A stretch of DNA of 64,000 nucleotides from Vineibacter terrae (GTDB lineage: Bacteria > Pseudomonadota > Alphaproteobacteria > Reyranellales > Reyranellaceae). The stretch is from assembly GCF_008039615.1 (NCBI RefSeq), contig NZ_VDUZ01000004.1, positions 186,001 to 250,000 of the forward strand. The letters run 5' to 3'. Position 1 is the first letter of the stretch. Each line of letters starts with the position of its first letter. Of this stretch, positions 8,958 through 17,553 are shown in pieces. The notes under the pieces are model-generated. The model ran no database searches, had not been told where the DNA came from, and worked only from the letters and a program-made list of their open reading frames with translations. Made by a program: the position numbers and the translations under genes.

Positions 8958-9005
8958 GTCCGGCGCCGCGCGCCGGATGCGGCGCTGGTGCGCCGCGGCC
9001 CGACC
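8925..9005. repeat. palindromic repeat, family A, copy 1 (cloverleaf-like)
   Basis: The two 27-bp arms (8925-8951 and 8979-9005) match at 26 of 27 positions as inverted repeats, starting GGTCGGGCCGCGGCGC. Between them is a second hairpin, TCCGGCGC-N3-GCGCCGGA (8958-8976). The left arm overlaps the last codons of the epimerase gene. A second element with the same layout is at 23711-23787, and both carry CGCTCATG after the left arm, so they are related repeats, probably REP-like. The element could also act as a bidirectional terminator for the two convergent genes. Confidence 0.7.
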
Positions 9006-9026
9006 ATGAGGTCCTTCGGATCTGGG

Positions 9027-9761
9027 TCACTCGCAGTCGAAGCGGAAGAAGCGGGCGGCGACCCCGTCCTGCGGCTGGACCATGCGCAAGGTCTTGCTCT
9101 GGAGGTCCAGCCGCCAGTGGCCTTCGCGGGCATCCACCGTCTTGCCCCAGGCGATGGTGCCCTCGAAGCGCTCGCCCTGCTGGTCGAGCATCTGCCAGAT
9201 CGTGGCCGGGGCGACCGGGCCGGCAGATTGCGCCGCCGCCGGCTTGACGCTGATCGTCAGCTGCATCGCCGCGCGGGCCGGATAGGCCTGGTGCGTGACG
9301 GTGCCGTCCTTGTCGACCATCACGGCGACGGCGCCGGCGGCGGCGCAGGTGAAGGCCATGGCGCCGGCGTCAGGGGCCGGAGCGGGCGGCGTGGCGGCTT
9401 CAGGCGCGGCGGATTTCGGTGCGGCCGTGGTCGACGGGTCGACATCCTCCTTCAGAAACCGGCGTGCCACCCAGCCCTCGGCGTTCTTGTAGCGCACGCG
9501 GCACCAGCGCTTCAGCGCCGCCGGCTGATCGGGCAGCTCGCGGCAGCCGAGGTTGGCCAGCCCGCGGGCATCGCGCGGCACGGCGCCCACCGACTCGCTC
9601 GACGGCGAGGGCTGCGCGCGCAGGTTCAGCGTCCGGCCGGCGCTGACGCCGGTCACGGCCCAGGATGAGGGGCTCGAGTCTTGTGCCGTGGCCGGCACCG
9701 GGGCGCGCGCCAGCGCCAGTCCGGCGCAGGCGACGAGGGGGATGGCAAGGCGCGACCGCAT
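9027..9761 (-). CDS. secreted bacterial SH3-domain protein
   Basis: 244 residues. A signal peptide (about 1-26, ending PATAQD) is followed by a bacterial SH3 domain at about 34-105: TLNLRAQPSPSSESVGAVP, then RWCRVRYKNAEGWVARRFL. A Pro/Ala-rich linker (about 108-132) leads to a second, unrecognised domain of ~110 residues with two Cys. SH3_3 domains bind peptidoglycan or proteins in the periplasm, and a cell-envelope role is likely. It is convergent with the epimerase gene. Nothing in the C-terminal domain identifies an activity. Confidence 0.75.
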   Translation of the reverse strand: MRSRLAIPLVACAGLALARAPVPATAQDSSPSSWAVTGVSAGRTLNLRAQPSPSSESVGAVPRDARGLANLGCRELPDQPAALKRWCRVRYKNAEGWVARRFLKEDVDPSTTAAPKSAAPEAATPPAPAPDAGAMAFTCAAAGAVAVMVDKDGTVTHQAYPARAAMQLTISVKPAAAQSAGPVAPATIWQMLDQQGERFEGTIAWGKTVDAREGHWRLDLQSKTLRMVQPQDGVAARFFRFDCE

Positions 9762-9828
9762 GCCGGTGGTCCTTACACGATCGCGGACCTCGATACGAGC
9801 GGCGCCGTCGACCGGCCGACGGCCGGTC

Positions 9829-11193
9829 CTACTCCAGCATCACCAGGGTGCCGCCGGTCGCTTCGATCGCCCGCACGCCCATCGTTGGACAATCGAGCAG
9901 CGAGAGGCGCGAATTGCCCTGGACCTCGACGACATGGCCGATGATCTGCACGCACGACTTGCCGGCGGGCAGGTCGGTGGTTCCGGCGTAGTTGATCAGG
10001 GCCGACGGCAGATAGATCGCGCCGCTGATCTTCAACGCGGCGGAGCCGGCCAGGGAGGCCGCATTGCCCAGCACCGCATCGCGGTCCTGGTAGATCGCGA
10101 CGCCGCGCCAGATGCCGGCCTCGGCACCGGACGGGGCGGGGAACTGCACGTCGGTGCTGCCCCCGATCGATACGCTGCCGATACTGCCATCCGCACCAGC
10201 GGTCAGAATGATGGTGATGCCGTCCGTCGTGGCTGTGCAGTTGCCGCAGCGGATCTGGGCCGAGCCGCTGACCTTGAAATCACCGCCCTTGATGACATAG
10301 GTGCCCTTGTTCAGCTTCAGCGTTCCCGACCCGCCGACCGACAGGCCATTGCAGTAGGTGCCGGGGTAAGCCGCGGGCGGCGCGCTGTCGTTCTTGTTTG
10401 TGCTGACCGAGTAGTTGCTGTACGTGCATCCGCTCGTCGCCGGCACAGTCAGGTCGCGGTAGGGGTCCGTGGCAGGCGGCTGGCTGACGTCGGCACCATT
10501 GGTCAGCTCGACCCGGGCGGAGGGCCCCAGCTGCATCTGGCCGGCGGTGTAGACGCTCAGCGCCTTGAGGGTCTCGCTGCCGCCGACATAGACGGCATCG
10601 GCTGCGTTGGAATTGGACAGCACCGTGCAATTCGGGGCCTGGATGGTGCCCGATCCCTGAAAGCGCAGTGCTTGGGATGAGGTTGCAGACAGCGCCAGCA
10701 CGCAGCCCCCGCCGCCGTGGCTGCCCTCGCCGCCGAAGCCCGCCACGGAGCGGCCGGAAAGGCTTGTCGAGCCCAGGCCGAACAAGGCGCTGAAGAAGGT
10801 GTTGGCCTTGACCTGGACAATGACCTCGACGGCCGTCGTGTCGCCGGTATGTGATCCGGCGCGCGGCGGCACGTTTATCGTGATCGTGTTGGGGGCGACC
10901 GCGGCATAGCCATTGCGCTGGGCGTCGCGGGTGGCCACGGCGGTCAGCGTCTCGAGCGCGCTGTCGCCGCCCTTGCTTTTCGCCAGCGCTGCACCGAGAG
11001 CCGCGGCGTCAGCCTGCTGCTGAACGCGCCGCTGCATCATGTAGAGATAGCCGGTGTCGATCGCCAGCGCCAACCCGCCGATGATTGCGGGCATCGCCAA
11101 CGCCGTTATCACGAGCGCGCCACCTTGGTCATGGCGGCGGCACAAACGGCCAAATGCGTGCCACAGCCCCGAGGGCAGTCCGGACAGCCTCAT
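9829..11193 (-). CDS. TadG-like pilus/secreted protein (TadE/TadG family)
   Basis: 454 residues. The N-terminus RRHDQGGALVITALAMPAIIGGLALAIDTGYLYM is a TadE/TadG-type hydrophobic segment (residues ~25-50), followed by RRVQQQADAAALGAA, the usual start of the TadG Flp pilus protein. The rest is a Gly/Ser/Thr-rich beta domain with many Cys pairs; no clear von Willebrand fold is visible. TadG proteins sit in the inner membrane and act in tight-adherence pili. It is an orphan here: no tadABC, rcpA or flp gene is in the window. The 212 bp upstream (11194-11405) hold no gene. Confidence 0.75.
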   Translation of the reverse strand: MRLSGLPSGLWHAFGRLCRRHDQGGALVITALAMPAIIGGLALAIDTGYLYMMQRRVQQQADAAALGAALAKSKGGDSALETLTAVATRDAQRNGYAAVAPNTITINVPPRAGSHTGDTTAVEVIVQVKANTFFSALFGLGSTSLSGRSVAGFGGEGSHGGGGCVLALSATSSQALRFQGSGTIQAPNCTVLSNSNAADAVYVGGSETLKALSVYTAGQMQLGPSARVELTNGADVSQPPATDPYRDLTVPATSGCTYSNYSVSTNKNDSAPPAAYPGTYCNGLSVGGSGTLKLNKGTYVIKGGDFKVSGSAQIRCGNCTATTDGITIILTAGADGSIGSVSIGGSTDVQFPAPSGAEAGIWRGVAIYQDRDAVLGNAASLAGSAALKISGAIYLPSALINYAGTTDLPAGKSCVQIIGHVVEVQGNSRLSLLDCPTMGVRAIEATGGTLVMLE

Positions 11194-11405
11194 AGTAAGC
11201 CTTGCTGAAGAGATTCCCGCTGGGACAGAGGCGGGGAAATATGTTTGTTGATTCTATGCAGGAGCAAAAACAGCTGATCGATATATTCAATGGAGATCGG
11301 TTTCGCAGTCAACAAGGCGATTGACGGTCGCTCCGGAATGGACCGATCACTTCGGGCAAGGCAGCCTCGATAGACCCCCGCCGGCAACGGATGGGATTGT
11401 GGCGG

Positions 11406-13230
11406 TCAGCGCTTGAGCCGGGTGTAAAGCTGCAGGAGCCTGGCCGGCAAGGCGGCGATATCGGGCATCTGCAGGACCGCATGCGGCCCGACGATCCGCG
11501 CCAGATGCACACCGGCGCCGATCCCGAGCGCGAACACGTCGACGCCCCGCTGGCGCAAGCGCTGCGCCACGTGACGGGCATCCGCCACGAGATAGAGCGG
11601 ATCGAAGACGTCGATGTCGGCCGGCTCGCCGTCGGTGAGCAGCAGCAGCACGCGCCGGAAGGCGCGGCGCGCCTCGAGGCCTGCGCCGGCATGGCGCATC
11701 GCCGTCCCCAGCCGGGTGGAGAAGCCGGCGCGCAGTCCGGCCAGCCGGCCGCGCACAGGCAGGTCGAACGGCTCGTCGAAATCCTTGAGCTGGGTGTAGA
11801 ATACCTTGTGGCGGCCGTCCGAGCAGAAGCCGTGGACCGCAAGCGCGTCGCCGGCGCCGTCGATGGCCGCGGCGGCGGCTCTTTCGGCCGCCAGCACGGT
11901 GCGGCCATCGCCGTCGGCGTCATTGGTCGATTCCGACAGGTCCAGCAGCAGCAGGGCCAGGTCGCGCGGGCCGGGGACATGGCGCACATAGACCCTGTGA
12001 TCCGGCGGCTGGCACGTCCGCAGGGCGACATGGGCGGCGATGCAGGCATCGATATCGAGGGTCTCGCCCTCGCTGCGCCGCTTCTGCCGCAGGCGCCGGC
12101 CGATCGTCGCCGTCTTCGCCAGGGCCTGGACGCGGCGGGTGACATCGTCGCTTGCCAAGGGCGTCGACAGGGACCACGCCGCCGGTGCTGGCGAAGGCGC
12201 CGTCTCCACGATCGTCGTCCAGTCGGAGCGCTCGCGTGCCAGCACGTGATCCCACTCGGGGTAGGTCGCGATCGCCTTCCGCGGCGGCCGGCGCCGCCGG
12301 GCGCGCACGCCCGACGTCATCACGCGGCGGTGCGTCGTCGGATGCCGGCGCCTGCGGCTCGTCACAACGCTCGATGCGGGCCGTGTCGATCGTGAGCGCG
12401 ATATCGTCCATGACGGCGTCCGGCGCGTCGGGGAAATCCCAGAGGCCGGCGTTGTCGTCACGATAGGCCGGCTCGACGACATAGGTGTGGGGATTGAACT
12501 GCACACGCATCTGGCCCAGGTCGTTGCCCAGCAAGCCGCCCAAGGGGCGGCTGATCCGCGGATCCGTGAGCGTCGCCTGCGCGAACAGGGTGCGGCCCTT
12601 GGCGACCCAGGCATCGTCGTCGCGATAGGCGGGGTCGAGCAGGGCACGCGCCAGGCGGGCCAGCAATGCCGGCGCCGTGCCGCCGTGTGGCAGCGCCACG
12701 TGGAACGGCGACCAGAAATGACGCAGGCCGGGCATGGCCCGCAGCGCCAGCGCCTCGACGCGGGCATCCTCGATCAGCGAAACCAACGTGACCTGCAGCG
12801 GCTTCAACGTGCCGATCGCCAAGCGCTGGGGCGTGTAGGTGAGATGGGCGCCCAGATGCGCCGCGGCGGCGCGGTAGAGCGCCATCGCCGCATCGCCCGA
12901 GAGGCCCGGGAAACGCTCCGGGAAGCGCAGCAGGGTTCCCGTGAAGGATGTACGGCGCGGGGCGGGAGCGTCGGCCGGCGCCAGGGCAGGGCGCAGCGGC
13001 GGACGCAGGCCCCATAACGCCGTGAGTTGCGCCGCAAGCCGCGATTCGGCACGACGGAAGTCGGATGCGGCGCCACCGCGCGCCAGGAGGCGCTGCGCCA
13101 GCGGGTCATCGAGCGCGAAATAGGCGCGCCGCCGGCCACGATCGTCGGCGGTCGCGCGCAGGCCGCTCACCATCCAGGCCTCGAGGCCATCGATATCGAC
13201 CATGGCCAGCAGGTGGTCCAGTCGTGCCGT
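11406..13230 (-). pseudogene. norD-like VWA protein, frameshifted and 5'-truncated
   Basis: The N-terminal half (frame from ATG 13203: [15 protein letters not shown] ... FPERFPGLSGD ... PHTYVVEPAYRDDNAGLWDFP) and the C-terminal half (AIATYPEWDHVLARERSDW, then the VWA domain with MIDAS motif DLSEST) are both clear NorD/CbbO-type sequence, but in different frames. The switch lies in a GC-only stretch around 12273-12330. Upstream of 13203 the frame still looks family-like (TARLDHLLA) up to about 13225, where it abuts a broken ABC-protein gene, so the natural 5' end is missing. Family members help insert cofactors into nitric oxide reductase or Rubisco. No nor or cbb genes are nearby. Confidence 0.72.
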
Positions 13231-13605
13231 AGAGGGTCGGGTACCACAGCAGGCCGTTCAGGCGCTCGACGACGGGCAGCACCGCCTTGCGGCTCGACGA
13301 CGTGTAGCACCCGAAGATGGGATGGTCGTGATGCGGTCCTCGATCATCAGGCGCTTGGCGTAGTGGCCGAAAGCGGCCGACTCGGAGGCCGGATCGTAGA
13401 CGACAGGGACGAGCTCGCGGCCGTTGACGCCGCCGCTGCCGTTGATCTCCTCGATCGCCAGCAGGGTGCCGTTCAGCTGGGTCTCCTCGATCACCGACAT
13501 GAAGCCGGAGTGCGAGAAGAGCACGCCGCCACGCCACGGCTCGCCCGTCTTTCCTGGAGGTGTCGGGCCGGACACGCTTGTGCGCGGGAGCAATCGGCAT
13601 GGCAT
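13226..13605 (-). pseudogene. fragment of amide/urea ABC substrate-binding protein (AmiC/FmdD type)
   Basis: From ATG 13605 the frame reads [54 protein letters not shown], the N-terminal lobe of branched-chain/amide-type periplasmic binding proteins. After RITTI the frame breaks at a tandem 5-bp duplication (GATGG GATGG, 13316-13325). Removing one copy continues as [29 protein letters not shown]. Homology then stops at about 13229, where norD-like sequence begins. About 110 of an expected ~400 residues remain, and there is no permease or ATPase gene nearby. The duplication is a true mutation type, so this is a dead gene rather than a base-call error. Confidence 0.75.
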
Positions 13606-13901
13606 TCTCCCAAACGTCTTTATTGTGGCCTGGCGCTCGACGGGCCAGCGAGATTGTTCGACGTTGACTGCTATCGCTCGTGCAAGAATCGTGACACGGA
13701 ACGCGTGGCGGGCGCAAGGCGGCCCCCGCGGGAACTGGCTGCCTCGGGAACAGGCCAAGTGAGCGGCAACTTAGCAGTCGCTCACGGCACGTCGCGTGCC
13801 GCCGCCGATAGCGCAGACAGAGCTGACGCTCGCCCCGAAGCGAATGAAGGGCAGAGGGCCGCCCGGCGGGGTGATGCGTTTCCGTGAGGAGAAAGCGTCT
13901 C

Positions 13902-13980
13902 ATTCTCCTCATTTTATGATGAGAATAAGTTGAATCTTGAGGCGAAAGGCCCTACATTCTCATCACGTTTTGAGGAGAAT
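13902..13980 (+). promoter_or_regulatory. two near-identical operator-like palindromes upstream of fic
   Basis: ATTCTCCTCA-N5-TGATGAGAAT (13902-13926) and ATTCTCATCA-N5-TGAGGAGAAT (13956-13980) have the same 10-5-10 layout, each with one mismatch between arms, and start 54 bp apart. The right arm of the second contains the GAGGAG Shine-Dalgarno, and its last base touches the fic ATG at 13981. A further half-site, TGAGGAGAAA, is at 13885-13894. The arrangement suggests autoregulation by looping. The 13606-13901 stretch otherwise shows no gene. Confidence 0.65.
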
Positions 13981-15081
13981 ATGTACATCTGGGAAAGGCC
14001 ATCATGGCCGGATTTTCGGTGGCAGGATGCACGGCTGCTCGAGCCGCTCGCAGCCGCGCGGCTAAAGCAGGGGCAGCTGCTGGGCGGCATGGCGCGTCTG
14101 GGCTTTGACCTCCGGCGTGAGGCGCAGTTCAATGCGCTGACCGAAGATGTCCTCAAGAGCTCCGCGATCGAGGGTGATATGCTCGATCGCAACAGCGTGC
14201 GTTCCTCACTCGCGCGACGTCTTGGCCTGCCGGATGCGGCTGCCGCTGCTGTCGATCGTCGGACAGAAGGTGTCGTCGACATGCTTCTCGATGCCACGGA
14301 AAATCACGATAAGCCTTTGACGGCACGGCGGCTGTGCGGCTGGCAGGCCGCGCTGTTCCCGACCGGCTATTCAGGCCTGCATCGAGTAAAGACGGGTCGC
14401 TGGCGTGACGATGCGCAGGGGCCGATGCAGGTCGTCTCTGGCCCGATCGGACGCCAGCGCGTTCACTACCAGGCGCCTCCGGCTGCGAGGCTCGACACCG
14501 AGATGCGGCGCTTCCTGGAATGGTTCAATCGCAAAAGCGGACCGGAGGGGCTGCTGCGCGCCGGCCTCGCGCATCTCTGGTTCGTGACCATCCATCCGTT
14601 CGACGACGGCAATGGACGCGTGGCGCGTGCGATCGCTAACCAGGCGCTGGCGCAGTCGGAAGGCTCAGGGCAGCGCTTCTACAGCATGTCGAACCAGATC
14701 CAGAAGGAGCGTACCGGCTACTACGCCATGCTGGAACGCACGCAGAAGGGCGGTCTTGACGTCACGCAGTGGCTGGTCTGGTTCCTCGACTGCTTCTCCC
14801 GCGCGCTCGACGGCGCCGAATCGGCTCGTGACAATGTGCTGAGCAAGGCCGACTTCTGGCAGCGCTATGCGCGTGAGCTGTTCACGGCACGGCAGAAGGT
14901 GGTGCTGAACCGGTATCTGGACGGATTCGAAGGCAAGCTGACCGCCAAGAAATGGGCGGCGATCGGCAAATGCTCGGTGCCCACGGCGCAGCGCGACATC
15001 AACGATCTGCTCGAGCGCGGCATCCTGCGGCGCAATCCTGGCGGCAGCAAGAACACCAGCTACGATCTGGCCGGGCGCTGA
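13981..15081 (+). CDS. Fic-family adenylyltransferase with N-terminal inhibitory motif
   Basis: 366 residues. The Fic motif HPFDDGNGR is at 205-213 with the catalytic His205. The inhibitory (S/T)xxxE(G/N) motif is SSAIEG at 60-65, so AMP transfer should be held off until the Glu is displaced (class II). The N-terminal part matches the DUF4172 domain common in such proteins, and the C-terminal ~50 residues (LTAKKWAAIGKCSVPTAQRDINDLLERGIL) form a winged-helix DNA-binding domain. The start at 13981 is set by GAGGAG; an upstream in-frame start at 13930 is less likely. No antitoxin gene is needed or seen. Autoregulation through the two upstream palindromes by the C-terminal HTH is plausible. Confidence 0.85.
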   Translation: MYIWERPSWPDFRWQDARLLEPLAAARLKQGQLLGGMARLGFDLRREAQFNALTEDVLKSSAIEGDMLDRNSVRSSLARRLGLPDAAAAAVDRRTEGVVDMLLDATENHDKPLTARRLCGWQAALFPTGYSGLHRVKTGRWRDDAQGPMQVVSGPIGRQRVHYQAPPAARLDTEMRRFLEWFNRKSGPEGLLRAGLAHLWFVTIHPFDDGNGRVARAIANQALAQSEGSGQRFYSMSNQIQKERTGYYAMLERTQKGGLDVTQWLVWFLDCFSRALDGAESARDNVLSKADFWQRYARELFTARQKVVLNRYLDGFEGKLTAKKWAAIGKCSVPTAQRDINDLLERGILRRNPGGSKNTSYDLAGR

Positions 15082-15177
15082 CTGCGTATCGACTTTGACC
15101 TGCAATCATATAGTTGCATGATGCGCCCGGCCGTCCGCTCGAGGCCACCACGCGACGCTGGAAGGGAGCGGCCTGAC

Positions 15178-15558
15178 ATGAGCTTCGGCAAGACGACACC
15201 GATCCTGCGGATCTTCGACGAGACCAAGGCGAAGGAGTTCTATGTTTCGTTCCTGGGCTTCAAGGTCGACTGGGAGCACCGCTTCGAGCCGGACCTGCCG
15301 CTCTACATGCAGGTCTCCAAGGACGGCTGCATCATCCACCTCTCGGAGCATCACGGCGATGCCTGTCCCGGCGCCGCCATCCGGATCGAGACCGACGAGC
15401 TCGACGCCTTCCATACCCAGCTGCTGGCGCAGAAGCACAAGAACACGCGGCCGGGGATCGAGGACATGCCGTGGGGCCGCGACATGTCGATCACCGATCC
15501 GTTCGGCAATCGGCTGACGTTCACCAGCGCGGGGGGCACCAGCGCGGCGGGGACGTGA
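15178..15558 (+). CDS. glyoxalase-superfamily protein (bleomycin-resistance-like)
   Basis: 126 residues, one VOC module pair: TPILRIFDETKAKEFYVSFLGFKVDWEHRF, then IIHLSEHHGD, and the C-terminal WGRDMSITDPFGNRLTF. The pattern is that of BLMT/glyoxalase-like binding proteins, which act as dimers. Metal ligands cannot be assigned with certainty, so an enzyme, a drug-binding or a metabolite-binding role are all open. The start at 15178 has a GGAGCGG site upstream and removes an Arg/Pro-rich false N-terminus. It ends 1 bp before the stop of the convergent cyclase gene. Confidence 0.75.
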   Translation: MSFGKTTPILRIFDETKAKEFYVSFLGFKVDWEHRFEPDLPLYMQVSKDGCIIHLSEHHGDACPGAAIRIETDELDAFHTQLLAQKHKNTRPGIEDMPWGRDMSITDPFGNRLTFTSAGGTSAAGT

Positions 15559-15559
15559 C

Positions 15560-16669
15560 CTACCGCATGCCAATCACATTCCAGGCCGGCACCGCTCGGG
15601 TGAAGCCCTTCAGGATCCTGGCGTCGGTGGCCTGCAGCTCGGCGATGTCGCCGACGGCGTCCGCGACGCGTGAGCTGATCAGGATCTCGCCGTCGGCGGC
15701 CTCGCCGCACAGGCGCGCCGCGAGGTTGGGCGTGGAGCCGATGGCGCTGTAGTCGTTGCGGCCCTCGAGGCCGATCTGGCCCAGGGTGGCGTAGCCCTGG
15801 GCGATGCCGACGCCGAAGCCGATCGGCTGGCCGCGGCGCTGCCACTTGGTGCTGATGGCGTGCACGGCCTCGCGCATGGCCACCGCCAGCCGCACGGCGC
15901 GGTGGGCCGGATCGGGGCAGGGCAGGGGATCGTTGAAGAAGACCATCAGGCCGTCGCCCATGAAACGGTCGAGCGTGCCTTCGTAGGCGTGGATCGGCGG
16001 CCCGACCGCGGCGTGGAAGTCGGCCAGCAGCGCCATCACTTCCTCGGGCTCGGCATGCTCGGCGAACGCGGTGAAGCCACGCAGGTCGCAGAACAGCACG
16101 GCGATGTCGCGGCGGTGGTTGCGCAGGATGCTGTCGTCGCCCTGGGCCAGGATCACCTCGGCGAGCTGCGGCGCCAGGAAGCGCTTGAGCTTGCCGACGC
16201 GCACGATCTCCTCGAGCTGCGTCGCCACGCGCGCCTCGAGCCTGGTGTTCCAGTCGGCAAGCTCGCGCGCCTGCTGCTGCACCTGGTCGTGCAAACGCTT
16301 GATGCGCAGCATGGCGCGCACGCGCGCCACCAGCGTGGCGTGGTCAATGGGCTTGAAGAGGTAGTCGTCGGCACCGGCACCCAGCCCGGCGACGAGATCC
16401 CGGGTCTCGGCGCGCGCCGTCAGCAGGATGATGGGCACGAACGGGATCGCTGGATCGGCGCGCAGCCGGCGGCAGACCTCGAAGCCGTCGAGCTTGGGCA
16501 TCATGACGTCGAGCAGCACGACATCAGGTGCCATCGACGCGATCTTGGCGAGGCCGTCCTGGCCGTCGACCGCGGTCGTCACCGCGTAGCCCTGGCTCTG
16601 CAGCCGCAGCTGCAGGATCTCGCGATTCTCCGGGACGTCGTCGACCACCAGGATGCGCGCGCCGGTCAT
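15560..16669 (-). CDS. response regulator with adenylate/guanylate cyclase output domain
   Basis: 369 residues. Receiver domain 4-120 with acidic pocket Asp10/Asp11, phosphoacceptor Asp54 (VLLDVMMPK), Thr84 and Lys106. A coiled-coil linker (~125-165) leads to a class III cyclase domain with metal-binding aspartates Asp195 (FCDLRGFT) and Asp239 (FMGDGLM), then YSAIGSTPNLAARL. Phosphorylation should switch cyclic-nucleotide synthesis. It follows the receiver-fusion gene by 8 bp on the same strand, and such receiver plus receiver-cyclase pairs are common in alphaproteobacteria. The cognate kinase is not in the window. The CRP-type site near 3.57 kb could be one downstream target of cAMP; that is inference. 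Confidence 0.88.
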   Translation of the reverse strand: MTGARILVVDDVPENREILQLRLQSQGYAVTTAVDGQDGLAKIASMAPDVVLLDVMMPKLDGFEVCRRLRADPAIPFVPIILLTARAETRDLVAGLGAGADDYLFKPIDHATLVARVRAMLRIKRLHDQVQQQARELADWNTRLEARVATQLEEIVRVGKLKRFLAPQLAEVILAQGDDSILRNHRRDIAVLFCDLRGFTAFAEHAEPEEVMALLADFHAAVGPPIHAYEGTLDRFMGDGLMVFFNDPLPCPDPAHRAVRLAVAMREAVHAISTKWQRRGQPIGFGVGIAQGYATLGQIGLEGRNDYSAIGSTPNLAARLCGEAADGEILISSRVADAVGDIAELQATDARILKGFTRAVPAWNVIGMR

Positions 16670-16677
16670 GGGGCGCG

Positions 16678-17469
16678 CTACCCCAGCCTGGCCCGCACCA
16701 TCGCCAGCAGCTGGCGCGGGCTGAAGGGCTTGGCGAGATAGTCGTCGCAGCCGGCGGCGCGCGCCTTGCCCTCGTCGCCGCTCAGGGCGTAGGACGTGAC
16801 GGCGATCACCGGGATATGCCGCGTCGCCTCGTTGGCCTTGATGCGGCGCGTCGCCTCGTAGCCGTCGAGCACCGGCAGCTGGATGTCCATCAGGATCAGG
16901 TCGGGCTTCTCGCGCGCCGCCGCCGCGACGCCCTCGGCGCCGTCGGCCGCCTCTATCATCTCGTAGCCGACGCTGGTCAGCAGGTCGCGCACGATCTGGC
17001 GGTTGTCTTCGGTGTCCTCGACCAGCAGGTGCAGCCGCTTGGCGTCCAGTTCGCCGGGGAGAAGTGAGACACCAGTGACGTTGCCGCCAGGACGCGCGTG
17101 GCTGCGTGCGAGGCCGAGGCGCACGGGGTCATCGCCAACCATGACGATCGGGATGGTCTTCGTCTCGTTGTGAGCGGCCCGCACCACGGCTTCGGAGATG
17201 GCAAGGATGACGTCGGGGCGGCGGGCAATGATATCGCGGACGGCGTCCCGCAGTCCATCCGGCGGGGCCACACGCACATGGACCTCCAGGTTGCGTCCCT
17301 CCGCGTAGCCGAGCCGCGCCAGCTCGGGAAACATCACGCGGCGCGCGGTCTCTGGTTCCACCGGCGAAAGGATGCCGAGGCGGTAGATCCGATCGCCGGT
17401 CTGCGCGAAGCCCGGCGCGGCAGCCAGCAGCAGCAGGGACAGCCAAGCGAGGCAGGGGAGCCACTTCAT
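16678..17469 (-). CDS. fusion: exported ABC_sub_bind N-lobe joined to a response-regulator receiver
   Basis: 263 residues. Residues 1-23 are a signal peptide (ends APGFAQ). Residues 27-143 match the ABC_sub_bind (DUF534) substrate-binding family, including IPIVMVGDDPVRLGLARS and ARPGGNVTGVSLLPGELDAKRL. Without a break the sequence becomes a DivK-like receiver: LLVEDTEDNRQIVRDLL, phosphoacceptor Asp195 (LILMDIQLP), Thr225, Lys247. The join is near residue 145 (about 17034). The second half of the binding protein is missing, and no start codon for a free receiver is visible at the join. Exported, the receiver would face the periplasm, away from kinases. A deletion scar or an assembly chimera are alternatives. 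It is 8 bp upstream of the receiver-cyclase gene. Confidence 0.7.
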   Translation of the reverse strand: MKWLPCLAWLSLLLLAAAPGFAQTGDRIYRLGILSPVEPETARRVMFPELARLGYAEGRNLEVHVRVAPPDGLRDAVRDIIARRPDVILAISEAVVRAAHNETKTIPIVMVGDDPVRLGLARSHARPGGNVTGVSLLPGELDAKRLHLLVEDTEDNRQIVRDLLTSVGYEMIEAADGAEGVAAAAREKPDLILMDIQLPVLDGYEATRRIKANEATRHIPVIAVTSYALSGDEGKARAAGCDDYLAKPFSPRQLLAMVRARLG

Positions 17470-17553
17470 GCGATCCCCGTGTCGGCTCGGGCAGCGAGAC
17501 CACGGTACTGACGCAAGCATACCATTCGATCGGATATGCCGCGAGGCGAGATC

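Noticed and set aside
8925-9005. Palindrome considered as a tRNA-like or CRISPR-like structure
   Set aside because: Arms are far too long for a tRNA, there is no T-loop sequence, and there are no regularly spaced repeats with unique spacers.
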